Origin: Craspedostauros australis
Taxonomy: Eukaryota > Bacillariophyta > Bacillariophyceae > Mastogloiales > Achnanthaceae
DNA length: 64,000 nt
NCBI GenBank assembly: GCA_026770025.1
Contig: JAMXDE010000011.1
Span: 1,736,001 to 1,800,000, forward strand
Direction of reading: 5' to 3'
A model generated the notes under the pieces. That model was not told where the DNA came from. It ran no database searches and was given only the letters and a program-made list of their open reading frames with translations. Shown here piece by piece: positions 10,188-21,149 of this stretch; positions within the stretch are counted from its first letter, which is position 1, and the number at the start of each line of letters is the position of its first letter. Both the position numbers and the translations under genes were made by a program.

Positions 10188-11762
10188 ACAGGTAAGGTAC
10201 GCCGCCGTCCCCGCATCAACTCAAACTCCTACTACTTCTCTTACTACTACATCAACGACAACTACGATGACAAAACCAGCACCAGCAACAAGGGCACTTC
10301 CATGCCCCCGAGTGTTTGCGCTTGTACGAGGACGAGTACTTAGAGCATGTTGATGCGGAGACTGGGCGGATTTGGCAGGAGGTGGGTGTGCGTCTTCACT
10401 GCGCGTTGATCGTTGAATGCGCATGTGGGGTCGGGACATCGCCATGTGGAGCTGTCCAGATCTCTGTCTACGAGCGCATACAAGTAGACAGAGATGTACT
10501 CTAATTTGGAAAAAAAAAACAGTCCACCTCCCTGCGTTCCTCGCGAACAGCTGCCAGTAATTGTGTCAGCTTCCTACGGTACCAAGAGGGCTCTGTTTCT
10601 CCTTTGGCTCTTCCTCCACGAGCGTGGACCACAACTGAGCAGAGGGAGACAGCATCCTTCGACGCATCATGGTCCACGAATACAGTGAACAACCAGCACT
10701 CTGCTACACATTCTCTACCGAAACCTGTTTCACCGAGGCGGTTCCAATCAGTGGTAAATGTATATACCATAAAACACACATACTATATGCATACCTACAC
10801 ATACACATTACTGCCACTATATATTCCAACTCCTCACAAGAACCACTCAGCGGCAATATTGACTTGGAGTAGTTGTACGTCCCATGGGTACTGTTAGTTC
10901 CTGGCTCCAAGGGCACATGGGAGAGCAGCACATCTGTCCCAATACCAGTATTGCGACTGTGCCCGGCTGCTAGACCGAAGGAAGAGCCTGTGACGAAGGC
11001 AACAAGGCGAACCCGAATGCAATCTTCGCGTGAGCAGTTTAGATTGCACTGCCAATTGGTAGGTGCTCTGCGGATGTTAGGTGCACTTGCAATCGTGTGT
11101 AGTCGTTGCAGAGGATAGGAGAACATGTGAAGGTGAGAGTCTTCCCAAGCCAAGCAAGGTTTATGAAGGTGCGTACCTCGAGATAGAGAGATCTATGGTC
11201 GCACAAATCATTGGCGGTTAACTTCCTCCTCTTGGAGTGTTGGCGCTCGTGCTGAGTGCGGTTGGTCGTCGTGTGGAGTAGACTAACCTGTGTTGGGTTT
11301 CGGTAACAAAATCGTCGCTGTTTCTTGCCTGTTGCGCTCTCTGCGATGGTCAAAGAACAAAGCAGATCTTCCAACAAAAGTCGCGGTAATTACATCTGAA
11401 CCACAATTATGTACACATGTATTTTGTTCGTTGTTAAGACAACCAATAATTAGGCTTCTATTTATATCGCCGCAGGCACCACTACAATCAATCCTGGAGG
11501 GAGAAAACACGCAACAAACGAGACACGAGACATGACACGACACGATACAACAACAAGGCCACGATCAGAAACCAAATCCACGCTGAACACGGCCATCTCT
11601 CTACATCACTTGCGGTCGTTTGCGTCCCATTCTCCCATCCGTCCACCCACTGGCTCTCTGCATCCAGCACAGATCACATCAAGCCGCCACAGACATTCCC
11701 ATCATACAATAGAATACAATACAATATAATACGTCAAGGAAGCATCCGCCAACCGCAGCACC
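10188..11762. other. Intergenic, 1.6 kb
   Basis: It starts with a perfect CAG|GTAAGG donor 4 bp after the preceding stop (10191/10192), which would fit a 3'UTR intron. The remainder shows no supportable gene on either strand. The last 60 bp are an AT-rich leader of the CSN1 gene with repeated AATACAAT units. Confidence 0.5.
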
Positions 11763-13687
11763 ATGGATATCGAGGCCTACATCGACCGGTACAGCGGCGA
11801 GACCAAACTGCGGCGGCTGCTGTTCATCGCCCGTCGATGTGAAGACAGGGAACTCCATGCCACCGTGTGCGCCAAGATCGAGGAGCATCTGCGGATCAAT
11901 GAGAATGTCAAGCAGTTCAAGGAAATCGCCCACAGCCACGACGGTAAGTACGGATTGCAGGGATGTGACATTTGAGCATGTTGGGTGGGTGGATGGGTGG
12001 ATGGATTGGGATGGATTGGATTCAGTTGGAAGAGGAGGCATCGCCGTCGGTTGCAAGTGATTTGGCTCCACGTTCTGCAACCATCGCATCTCCGTCTTCT
12101 CCTTTCAAACTTGGGTCTGACCACACAATGCTTCTTTCCCACCGTAATCTGTTCTCCTCGCCACGATGCTTCGATGTCGTTGATGACATTGATGGCGCTG
12201 GTCGTGTTGCAATATCTATCTCGACACCGGCACTAATGACAACAACAATAACAACAACACTGGCAACACTGGCAACACTGACATTGCGTCATGATCACGA
12301 TGGCACAAACATCACTCAAGTCATGGCGATGTCGGGCCAAGCCGGCGACGACGACGATTCAGCCTGGAAGGGCACCGTGAAGCTGGAGAACGATCACGAT
12401 TGGGAAAGCCAGACGGCGGCCGCCAACAAGAAGGCGCGGCTCGTGCTGCAGGGACGTTTGGCCAGCGCACAATCCAACATCAACAAGGAGGCCATCAAGA
12501 CCGCCTATGTTGCGCTGGCACAGCACAGCGCCAAGACCGGTGCATTGCAGGAGGCCCTATCCCTGCTCCTGCGTGCCACGGATTACTGCTCGTCACGACA
12601 GCAAACAGCCCGCATTTCCTTATCCATCCTGGAGCTCGCTCTCAATTCGCAGAGCTTCGGTCATGTCTGCGAGTACGTCCGGTACATCGAGTACACTTTG
12701 GGTTTCCTCAAGAATACCAACAGCGGAGATAAAGGACAAGGAGGCGGGGATCACGGAATGCCGCCGTCGCCATCGTCGTCTGCGCAGCAAGGGATTTCAG
12801 AGTCGTCTCCGGAGTACATCGCATCCAAGATGAAGATTGCTTCCAGTTTGGAGAGACTTGCACGCGGCGACTACGAAGCGGCTGCCAACACCCTCTTCGA
12901 GCTGGTGACGTCCTTCCCTTCGGAGCAATGGACGTGGCCCACGGTGATCTGTGCTGAAGACGTCGCTCTGTACACAGCACTGCTGTGCTTGGCGACGCAG
13001 GATCGCAGAAAGATCGTTCAGCTGACGGAGCATCCCGAGGCACTGGAGCTGGTTCCCGCAGTCAAGGAAACGCTGATCCAATTCACAAGAGCCAATTACA
13101 AGATGTGCTGCAAGCCATTCCAGGCTGGAGGATCGCCGGACAACCCCTTTGCTCAAACCAACGGCATCACGCCCGCCTTGGACATCTACCTCTCCAGCCA
13201 CTGGGATCGTCTGTGCGGGTTGATCCATGAGAAGTGCATCGTGGAGTACACGCAGCCATTTCAACGCATCAAGCTGGATCGTATGCAGGCCGAATTCCCC
13301 GTTCCAAATCTCCGAGCGATGCTGGTTCGGCTCATTGCGCGCGGCCTCTTGCCTGGCGCTCGGCTGGATCTGCGCGAAAACATCCTGGTCCGATCCATGC
13401 AGCAAACCAGCAGCGACGGGGAGAACGAGGAAGCCGAGAGCAATCTGCGCCACAGCGTCGCTCAGACGGAGTGCTCCGTGGTGGATGCGACGTTGGCCTT
13501 AGTTGTTCGTCTTGCTTGTGACGAGACTGGGGCCAGCGTGTCGAGCAACTCCATGCGGCGTCGTGGGCAGCGACACAAGGGTAGTGGCATGGCGTACATG
13601 GGACGAGATCGCATCATCGATGATGAATATGGCGACAGTGACACACCCATGCTGGACTTTCAACAGAACCCGGAGGAGGGCATGTGA
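11763..13687 (+). CDS. CSN1: COP9 signalosome subunit 1
   Basis: Two exons, 11763-11943 and 12321-13687, encode about 515 residues. Exon 1 gives the family start (DIEAYIDRYSGETKLRRLLF) and ends at a perfect G|GTAAGT donor. The acceptor is CAAG at 12320, or possibly CCAAG at 12341; both keep frame. The N-terminal helical RPN7-type region spans roughly residues 107-190 (AYVALAQHSAKTGALQEALS, LLRATDYCSSRQQT). The C-terminal PCI domain spans about 313-420 (ARLDLRENILV near its end). CSN1 is a core scaffold subunit of the COP9 signalosome, which removes NEDD8 from cullin-RING ubiquitin ligases. Length is close to the 440-530 residues usual for the family. A Gly/Ser-rich insert near residue 195 and a disordered tail are local features. 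Confidence 0.9.
11944..12320 (+). other. Intron of CSN1
   Basis: A 377-bp phase-1 intron with a GTAAGT donor. It contains GGGTGGAT-type repeats near 11985-12025 and ACAACA repeats near 12240. The 3' end could instead be at 12341. Confidence 0.7.
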
Positions 13688-14262
13688 AGAGTAGTCGCAT
13701 TATTGGTATGATGGACCATAAGGCAACAAATCGTGGCCACAAAGTGAGAGGTAGAATCGATTACAGAATATAATCAGACCACAGTCTGGTACACAAACTT
13801 TGCCTCCGCTTTACCGGCGAGAACCAAACACAATAGCGAAACGCACAACAATCCGCACAAACGCACGTACTCGCAGTTTGTTGTTGGTGAATTTCGCACT
13901 CTACTTCAATCGCATGTGTTACGTCGCGTTCTTCTTCATTACTCCTACGGGTATCCTTATGTTCCTTGCTTTGCAGATCTCCTCTTTGTGGGATTTCCTC
14001 CCCAATCTGTCCGATCTCATTCCGAGTATTGTATTCGTACGGTTGCTCAATCTTCATGCGTCCTGTGGATTCATGCATCGTGTGTGGCACATGCCCATGG
14101 TATGAGTGGGCATGCGTGGCGTTCCGTTTGCATGTCATTTTCTACGCAATGCATGCATGCATGCACATATCCACGTTTGTAGGTAGAAATGCGCCATTGT
14201 CGACTTTGGTGCACCATCTTCAGCGAAGGCGTGCTAGCGGGCGTCGATACTGCTCGAGGAGT
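13688..14262. other. Intergenic, convergent genes
   Basis: About 575 bp between the 3' ends of CSN1 and the minus-strand plastid gene. It contains an (ATGC)n tract near 14148-14165. No gene is supported. Confidence 0.55.
14148..14165. repeat. (ATGC)n tract
   Basis: About four tandem copies of ATGC, self-complementary, in the 3' flank of the small plastid protein gene. Confidence 0.8.
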
Positions 14263-15033
14263 TTACCATCCATCGTCGGCCTCCTCCGCAATTCGCTTCT
14301 TCTCTTCCTCCGTCATTTTCAGATCCTTCTCATCCGTTCCACCGGACGCCTTGAGGGCAGCCTCCAGCTGATCCGTCAACGATCCAATGTCCGCAACGGA
14401 GCTGACCTCCACATCCTCCATGAGCATACCGGAGAGCTGCGTGTTCATGTTGTCGGACAGACCGCTGCCGCGCTCCTTGGCACGTTCCCCCTGCTGTTCC
14501 GTGAAGGCGACCAGACCGATGCCCGCCACCAATCCGGCGATGCCGATGCCGGCACCCATGAGGTAACCATCTGTGTGGGAGGAAAAAGTGAGGCAACAAA
14601 GGTTCGTATTGTTGTCATCAAATTAGTTTGTAAAGTGTTTACGTTCCGTCCATGGCGTATTGTCACGTGAGGGGCACAGTACACAATACACAAGATGCAA
14701 CAGAAACCGAGAACATAGCAGAATGGAATGTGTGAGCACAATGGAATGGAATGTATTCGATTCGTGAGCCAACCACCAATGCGTGGCGACAATGAACTGA
14801 TGAATCTGACAAAGCAAAGCCGACAAAGGACGCATCGCAACCGTGGTATTGGTCGAACGTTCGAATACAGTTGACGCACCATCGATCATTTTCAGCTGCG
14901 AAGAGGAGGATGCACTTTGCTGAATTCCGAACGCCGCAGATGGACGGACACCACCCACGAAGGAGGATGTGAATGCTTCGCATGTGGAGACTGCACTGAG
15001 CAGGAGCAGCGATGACGTTGTTGTGACCTTCAT
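14263..15033 (-). CDS. Small plastid-targeted single-span membrane protein, two exons
   Basis: Exons 14880-15033 and 14263-14570 on the minus strand encode 153 residues. The join uses donor GTGCGT and the pyrimidine-rich acceptor TTCCTCCCACACAG. Residues 1-20 (MKVTTTSSLLLLSAVSTCEA) are a signal peptide followed by FTSSFVGG, an ochrophyte plastid transit signal, ending near LKMID. A glycine-rich membrane span lies at 54-74 (GAGIGIAGLVAGIGLVAF). An acidic helical tail follows (FTEQQGERAKERGSG, DLKMTEEEKKRIAEEADDGW). The architecture suits a small thylakoid or envelope protein, perhaps a photosystem or antenna accessory subunit, but I do not recognise it. The splice placement puts the intron between transit peptide and mature protein, which supports the model. 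Confidence 0.8.
14571..14879 (-). other. Intron of the small plastid protein gene
   Basis: A 309-bp phase-1 intron with donor GTGCGT and acceptor CACACAG. Confidence 0.75.
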
Positions 15034-15878
15034 GATGTGTGTGTATGTATGTGCGTGGATGGATGGATGGATGGACTGTGTCTTACTCTATTCGATGCGA
15101 CAAGAAAGTATCTGAGACTGAGAGTGGCGACAATCGAGAATGTTGTTTGTGGAACCTGTTCGAATTATGATTCTTGCGACGGAGCAGTGTGGGTGGAGTT
15201 AGATTCTGCAACAACAGGAAAAGGCGCGACGATGACGGTGGCGACAATGCTGATCAGAACTCCTCGCGATGACTGACACGGCCAATGTCAGCAAACATCT
15301 CAACAGCACAGCGACCTGGATCAACCACGAGAGATGATGACGGTGGCCACGATGGTGATGATGATGGTTACTTGATGATGTGTTCTGTCGTCACTCAACC
15401 CAACTCGATGCGTGTTGTTCAAGGTACTGAAACAGTGCCTTATTTTGCCAATTCACACACAACCAACCAAAAACAGACAGGTGCCAAAGAGAAACTGAGC
15501 AGATGGAGACATCAACGAAACAACGCACACATCAAAACAGAAACGAAGCGACAACCAACAGAAAAGAAGAAAAGACGCTCCGATCAGGAAGCAGAGGAAC
15601 AACCACACACTTGGTGCTGGAGAACGAACAATCGCAAATGCCAGTACTTCGCCATCTGTGTCAACGATAACACCCTGCCCTGGCTGTCAATGCACGTCAT
15701 CTCACAACATCACGCACAGCATTCGAATCCTCTGGCATCGTATCATCGCATCATTGCAGATCGGACAATCCCCACACACTGAAGCCCAGACGAGACGGCA
15801 GCAACAAGCGTGACAGCAGCGTGGCAGAAGCTTGACAACGGAGACTTTCGAAGCGACATCAACATCACTTCTCGTAGC
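15034..15878. promoter_or_regulatory. Shared region between two divergent plastid-protein genes
   Basis: About 845 bp lie between the minus-strand small plastid protein (start 15033) and plus-strand RbfA (start 15879). Both products go to the plastid, so co-regulation from here is possible. A (GGAT)n tract at 15056-15075 sits in the minus-strand leader. The open frame at 15285-15782 is low-complexity and unsupported. Confidence 0.4.
15056..15075. repeat. (GGAT)n microsatellite
   Basis: About five copies of GGAT just upstream of the minus-strand start at 15033. Confidence 0.8.
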
Positions 15879-16664
15879 ATGACAACCACAAGATCATCCA
15901 CAATGCGATTGAGCACCATCATCATCGCGATCATCGGTGCCTGTTGGATCAACGCCAATGGCGCATCGGCTTTCGTCCCACAGATCGCCCAGCGCTCACT
16001 CTCACAGAACCAACAGAAGCAGCAGCAAGTGTTGCAGACCAGTTACATAGAGTCACATTCGCCATCCCGGGTCATTCTCCACGCATCTGGTCGATCCTCA
16101 CCTCGGTACAGCCGCCAAAGCCAGGACCGATCCAAGCGTCAGGAACGTGTCGGACAGCTCGTGCGCGTCGAACTCGGCAGAATCCTCCACACCGGCCTCA
16201 TCAAGGGAGACGCGGAAGCGCTGGACGTCGAGCTGCGGCAACGCATCAGCATCATCAGCGTCGATGTGTCGCCCGATCTGCGCAACGCCCGCGTTTCCGT
16301 ATCCGTGCGCGACCATCTGGAACGCAACGCCGCCGTCGACAAACGCCGCGCCTTCGCTTGGCTGGTGCGCAACGTCAAACCTCTGCGCCACACCCTGGCG
16401 CAGCGCATGTCCCACATGAAGGCAAGCCCGAATCTCAGCTTCGTCCAGGTCGATGTCGCGGCGGCCGTGGATGTCATGTACCTCATCGACAAGGTGGCGA
16501 CGGGCTACAAGCGCAAGCGCATCGGAACGTTCGGAGACAATGACAACAACATGCCGCGCGGGTACGTGTCCGACATGGACTTTGATGAAGACTTTGAGGA
16601 TGACGATGATTGGGACTTTGAGGATGTCGATTTTTTCCAAACTGATGCTGGCAAGCAGGGTTGA
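15879..16664 (+). CDS. rbfA: Plastid ribosome-binding factor A
   Basis: A single frame of 261 residues from the ATG at 15879 (a second ATG at 15903 is equally plausible). The N-terminus MRLSTIIIAIIGACWINANG is a signal peptide, with the plastid motif ASA-FVP at residues 29-34. After a Gln/Ser-rich transit region, the RbfA KH-type domain covers about 85-205. It has the family pattern RVGQLVRVELGRIL, ISVDVSPDLRNARVSVSV, LRHTLAQRM and NLSFVQVD. RbfA binds the small ribosomal subunit and aids 16S rRNA 5'-end maturation; here it would act on plastid ribosomes. Bacterial RbfA is about 130 residues. The extra length is the targeting signal and a very acidic tail (DFDEDFEDDDDWDFEDVDFF). Confidence 0.88.
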   Translation: MTTTRSSTMRLSTIIIAIIGACWINANGASAFVPQIAQRSLSQNQQKQQQVLQTSYIESHSPSRVILHASGRSSPRYSRQSQDRSKRQERVGQLVRVELGRILHTGLIKGDAEALDVELRQRISIISVDVSPDLRNARVSVSVRDHLERNAAVDKRRAFAWLVRNVKPLRHTLAQRMSHMKASPNLSFVQVDVAAAVDVMYLIDKVATGYKRKRIGTFGDNDNNMPRGYVSDMDFDEDFEDDDDWDFEDVDFFQTDAGKQG

Positions 16665-17415
16665 GAGCGGTGCAGGGGAGGTGCATTGAAGAATCAGATG
16701 GATTGGAACATGCTCACTCGTGCATACGCGTACAATTATGAAGAAGATGGTGGTGATGATGGTGGTGATGATGACAGGCAGACAACACAATGGTCCACAC
16801 CGCTCAACAACGATTGCTCCCTCGCAAAGGGTGAGCGTTCTTTTGGACGTTCGGTAGCCACTGGGTGGAATGGAATGAACGCAGGAAACACGAAAGTCTT
16901 CTGGGCGAGGATATGATGTGCATCAACGTCATGACTGGGCATCGCAAGATATGCCGTACTGTGTTGCATGCAACTGTGATGAAGACGGAGCATGTGACGG
17001 CTGGGCAAACTGAAGGGAGACCATGGATAGAATTCGGTTGTTTTGTTCGAACATCGCTTGGCACACATACCATCGATCGTACAGTACCATACAATCAAAT
17101 CATCTTTCTGCAATCAAGAACTTGCTCGTACTCAGCTCGACCTATCCATATTCATAATGATCACTGTTGGGACCACACCAGCACTTTGCATACAAGTCGT
17201 GAAGCAGCGCAGGAATACTGTGGAAAATGTTTGTATCTCGTGCACACTTTGACATCGCTCCACACGACGAGCATGCCGTGCCATACTCATCGACCACATT
17301 CCAGGACAAGGTATGACTGGAAACTACTGGTACTCGTATACGAGTATGGCTGTAACGGGTATGTTCGTCGAGTTTGGTATGGTATGGTATAGTATCGGTT
17401 TACGACGACATTGGT
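16665..17415. other. Intergenic, convergent genes
   Basis: About 750 bp between RbfA and the 3' end of the proteasome gene. A TATGGTATGG repeat at 17373-17395 lies just beyond the proteasome stop. No gene is supported. Confidence 0.55.
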
Positions 17416-18659
17416 TTACATCTCGTTCTCTCGCTCCTCCTTGAATTGGTAGTGCAAGTCATTGACGTCGATGGCGTGGATCTTGACGAATCCGTCCTTC
17501 GTCATGTGGTAGAGATTGTTGATACCACCGGAAGCTGCGTCTCTGTGAGTGGCATGGTAGATTGCTCGCTTGCCCAATTCGATGGCTTCCTCCACCGACA
17601 TGTCGAATTTGTAATGCGTATCGAGGATACCGTAGGCGTAGGTGGAACCACTGCCGACGGAGAACATCTTTCCCTTCAAGCGCGTGCCATCGTCGTCGAC
17701 GTAGTACAGCTGCGGGCCGGTCTCGTCCCAGCCAGCGATCATGGTTCCCATGGAGAGACCGTAGCCTCGGTACGATCGCATGACGTTGGCGAGGAGCTTG
17801 GAGGCACCCGCGACGGAGATTCTGTGACCGTTGCGCAGCTCGTACAGTCGGCACTCCATTCCCAGGTTGCGCTCCCAGAAGGAACAGTCGGCGGCGCCAC
17901 CCGCCATGGTTCCGAGCAGGAATGGGTTGATCTCGATGACCTTCTTGACGGTTCCGGACGAGATGTACGTCCCCATCGTCGATCGGGAGTCCACACTGAC
18001 GATGACACCTCCCTGGAACTTGAAGGCGAGGGTGGTGGTACCCTTCATGAACTTGACCGCTTGTCCTTCATCGCCTGTACCGCAGACGGACGCGAAGTTG
18101 CCGCGGATATATGATGCTGGCTGTTGTTATTCATGCAGATTTGCAATCGAATATAGCCAACACATCATCGTTGGTGTGTGCATTTGTGTGCATTTGGTTG
18201 CGTGCAGAGAAGTAGTGAAGAAGCAGCAGAGAAGAGTGCGCGTGTGCGAAAGTGAGTTGCTGCATCGTCTCACACACACTCTGCCAGTATTGAGCCATGA
18301 TAACATTCACACCATCACAAAAGCATGACAACGAAGCGATGCTGGGTGGGAATACTTTGCGTCTTACTACCAGAGTTCTGCGGTGAAAGCGACAGTAACG
18401 AGAATGGCGTAGCGTCCTCCGTTGTGTTGGTGGCGTCTGAGCACGTCGGAGCTAACATCCATGGAATTATTCGATCCGCACAACTGCATCCCTGCTCATG
18501 CGTCTGTCTTACATTTGGAACTCGTGGAAGAGCAAAGTGAGATGGCTTGCGGCTGGCGCCAGTGCTGATCGTCAACGACACCTCATCGTCGTGTTCTTGC
18601 CGTTGCTTCTGCTTGCGTGTCCCGATGTCGAGGACGTCGTTTCCGAGGAGGAGAGACAT
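17416..18659 (-). CDS. PSMB5: 20S proteasome subunit beta-5 (chymotrypsin-like)
   Basis: Exons 18513-18659 and 17416-18120 on the minus strand encode 283 residues. The phase-0 join (AAT|GTAAGA donor, CAACAG acceptor) restores the propeptide [18 protein letters not shown]. Processing before [19 protein letters not shown] would expose the catalytic Thr1 at residue 77. Asp17 and Lys33 of the mature numbering are present, as are Met45, Ala49 and Cys52 of the S1 pocket, which define the beta-5 type. The subunit sits in the inner beta ring of the 20S core and cleaves after hydrophobic residues. The divergent neighbour is a lipase gene. Confidence 0.95.
18121..18512 (-). other. Intron of PSMB5
   Basis: A 392-bp phase-0 intron that splits the propeptide, with donor GTAAGA and acceptor AACAACAG. 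Confidence 0.8.
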
Positions 18660-19319
18660 GTTGGGATTCTGTTGCTGTTGGGAAATTGCGTGACTCCAGT
18701 TGATACGGTGGGGGCAGAAGAGATGGAGAGGTCGGTATCCGTCTCGTTCTTCAAACTTCTCGCTGATTTGTTTGTCGGTTCGATCTTCTCCTTGTTGTGT
18801 TGCGAAGGATGCCGCTCATGACCATCCCCATTGTCGCCTCGTTCCGCCATCTCTCTTGCTCTCTCGTGTGTTCGCGGTAACTCGAAAACAACAAGGATCC
18901 TGGCAGAACCCTGAAGAAAAATCGAGCAGATTTCCACGAACGATCTGTCCGTCCATCCGAAAGAATGGATTCGAAGGGGTCGTGGCGCGATCTTTCTCCT
19001 GATTCTGTCCGATCTTGGAGCAATCAATCTGCCAGGAAATGTGAAGAGACGCCTCTTGTCAAGCCATGTGCGTGTGTTGGCGGCTTCATCGTTTCTGTGT
19101 TCGTGGAACCTAAGCACCCATACGACCTACTCGCACTCGCAATCATCACCCAACCAGATTACAATAGGTGGGACTTGGGGTGATACTAAAAGTCAATCGA
19201 ATGGCAGTTGAATGCCAGCCGAATGCCAAATCGACTGCATCACCAGACAAACAAACATACGTCCCAGTAGAATAGAGGGAAGACGCGGAAGAGCAACGTG
19301 CCGTGCAGCGCACCCTGCA
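18660..19319. promoter_or_regulatory. Shared region between PSMB5 and the lipase gene
   Basis: About 660 bp between divergent starts. An in-frame ATG at 19212 lies inside it and could extend the lipase by 36 residues. No TATA box or other named element was recognised; overlapping open frames on both strands look like shadows. Confidence 0.35.
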
Positions 19320-21149
19320 ATGATGGGAAACATCGACATCCCACGCGTCGGAGCCAGCTTCTGGATACTGTTTCTGCTTGTGCTTGTGCCGGTGTCGGTT
19401 GCGGGAGACGTGGGCCGAAGCAGAGCAAGCAACAACGGCGTTTCCGATGGACGCATGCGCCCGGCCTTGCGAATGAGTGGAGGAGCATCATCATCATCAT
19501 CATCGAAGAGAGCGAAGGAAGTTCTGAGAGAAGCGTTCAAACCGCTGGCAGGAGCATTGAAAGGCACAGTCAATGCTGCCGCCAAGAAGGCCCAAGACGA
19601 CCCCGTCTCCGAGGAAGGCATTCTCAAGGCCTTGGAGGCGATCTCGGCATCGCAGCTCGCATTGAAGGGCATCGATGGCGCGGCCCACGAGGCCTACCAA
19701 AGAACTCACACGGGGGAAAAGGACACGGTCGACACATCCGTGGCTGGCCGAGCGCAGAGATCCGCGCAGCGCATCGGAGCCACAGGCGAGGCTCTGCTGG
19801 CATGCGAGCTGATCGACGCATGTCAGCATCCGTGGCTGCGCGATGAGAGCGTCTTGGAAAGCAGAGACGTCCTCCTCAACATCACAGCTGTCGCCGACGG
19901 CCAGCACGACGAGGAACAGACCGACGACGAACCGCAAACGACGCAGAGTTTGAGCTTGGGAAAGCGCGTACCGTTGTCCGTGACCGTCCTGCACGAAGCG
20001 GACTACGTTGGCGGATCTGGTCTCAACCACGGAAGCATCAAATCTTTGCTGGAACAGCAGGATCCAACTGAGTCGCCGCCCGGTCGTATCCTCATCGTCA
20101 TTGCAGGAGATGCCAATGAAAGCTTGAAGGATATCGTGCGATTTCTCAACAAGAAGCCAAAGAGGATACGCCTTTCCAGTGGCCTCGTGATGGATGAAGT
20201 GGCATCTGTCCAACCGGTCCTTTACAAGGCCGCCGTCGACCTGCTGCTCCTATTGGAACCTGTGTTGCGAGATCCGAAGTACCGATCGTGCGCCATCCAC
20301 TTCATCGGTCATTCCCTGTCAGCATCTGTGGCAGCGTTGGCAGCAAACATTGTGGATGGAACGTTGCCACTGCCCAAGGATGTCGAAGAGGAGATGCTTG
20401 CAGCGATCTCCAATAGCACGGAACTGGAAGCGCAAAGTGAACTCGAAAGCTCGGAACCCTCTGGAGGCGATGCCAACGACGCCAACGACGCCAACGATGC
20501 CAACGACGCCAACATGAACACGAATTCGGACACGGCTTCTTCATCACGCAATGAAACAGAAGTCGAAAAGCCAATGCCAAAGTCATTATGTGGGATCGGC
20601 AGAGGCAGGGCATCTGCCATGTGCCTGGCTCCACCGCCGTGTCTGTCATCCAACGTCCTCGCCGCCTTCTGCACATCATTCATTTACGGTGACGATGTTG
20701 TCTGCCGCATGACGAAAGATGCAGTGGAAAGGCTCTGCGACCGGATACAATCCAAGGTGCGCAGCAGCAGCTCCTTCATCCCCAAGCGCATTGGATGGAT
20801 GGCGGACACGGTCTCCCTCACCATGTCCAACATCCGATCGCACGCGCATGGCAGCGAAGGCGAGGAAATCAACCTGGCCGTTCCAGGACGCGCCTTCCTG
20901 CTGCGTCCGCGCCGGCTGGGCGGTGGCAGCTGCAGCATCCACGATGTCGGGAGTCTCCAAAAGGGCGGGCGAGAAGCATTGCGCGCACGCGTGCTGTGGC
21001 AGCTTAACGACATTCTGCTCAGCCAAAGTCTCTGGAATCACCACGTGCTGGAGTCCTACATCACGGGTATAGACCGCGTTCAGCTACGGGGCGCAGCGGG
21101 ATCATCCGATGACTACGGTCATGACCAGGATCAAGACTATGGCTATTGA
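19320..21149 (+). CDS. Class-3 (DAG lipase-like) lipase with signal peptide
   Basis: From the ATG at 19320 the protein has 609 residues and starts with a hydrophobic signal or anchor (ASFWILFLLVLVPVSVAG). An in-frame ATG at 19212 would place 36 basic residues before it, which is less likely. The C-terminal half has the alpha/beta-hydrolase pattern of class-3 lipases, closest in my judgement to sn-1 diacylglycerol lipases. The nucleophile motif is IHFIGHSLSASVAALAA (Ser near residue 332), followed by CLAPPPCLS, then FIYGDDVVCR with the likely catalytic Asp (about 458), and a His in WNHHVLESY (about 571). The elbow reads GHSLS, so the second Gly of GxSxG is Ser. An Ala/Asn/Asp repeat lies between nucleophile and Asp, encoded by tandem GACGCCAAC units at about 20466-20515. 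The substrate is unknown; a secretory or plastid-envelope location is possible. Confidence 0.75.
   Translation: MMGNIDIPRVGASFWILFLLVLVPVSVAGDVGRSRASNNGVSDGRMRPALRMSGGASSSSSSKRAKEVLREAFKPLAGALKGTVNAAAKKAQDDPVSEEGILKALEAISASQLALKGIDGAAHEAYQRTHTGEKDTVDTSVAGRAQRSAQRIGATGEALLACELIDACQHPWLRDESVLESRDVLLNITAVADGQHDEEQTDDEPQTTQSLSLGKRVPLSVTVLHEADYVGGSGLNHGSIKSLLEQQDPTESPPGRILIVIAGDANESLKDIVRFLNKKPKRIRLSSGLVMDEVASVQPVLYKAAVDLLLLLEPVLRDPKYRSCAIHFIGHSLSASVAALAANIVDGTLPLPKDVEEEMLAAISNSTELEAQSELESSEPSGGDANDANDANDANDANMNTNSDTASSSRNETEVEKPMPKSLCGIGRGRASAMCLAPPPCLSSNVLAAFCTSFIYGDDVVCRMTKDAVERLCDRIQSKVRSSSSFIPKRIGWMADTVSLTMSNIRSHAHGSEGEEINLAVPGRAFLLRPRRLGGGSCSIHDVGSLQKGGREALRARVLWQLNDILLSQSLWNHHVLESYITGIDRVQLRGAAGSSDDYGHDQDQDYGY

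Noticed and set aside
15285-15782. 165-codon plus-strand frame between the two divergent plastid genes
   Set aside because: Low-complexity, rich in Asp/Gln/Lys, with no domain, and it lies in the presumed shared promoter region.
18572-19117. 181-codon minus-strand frame overlapping PSMB5 exon 1
   Set aside because: It overlaps the well-supported first exon of PSMB5 in another frame and has no recognisable domain.
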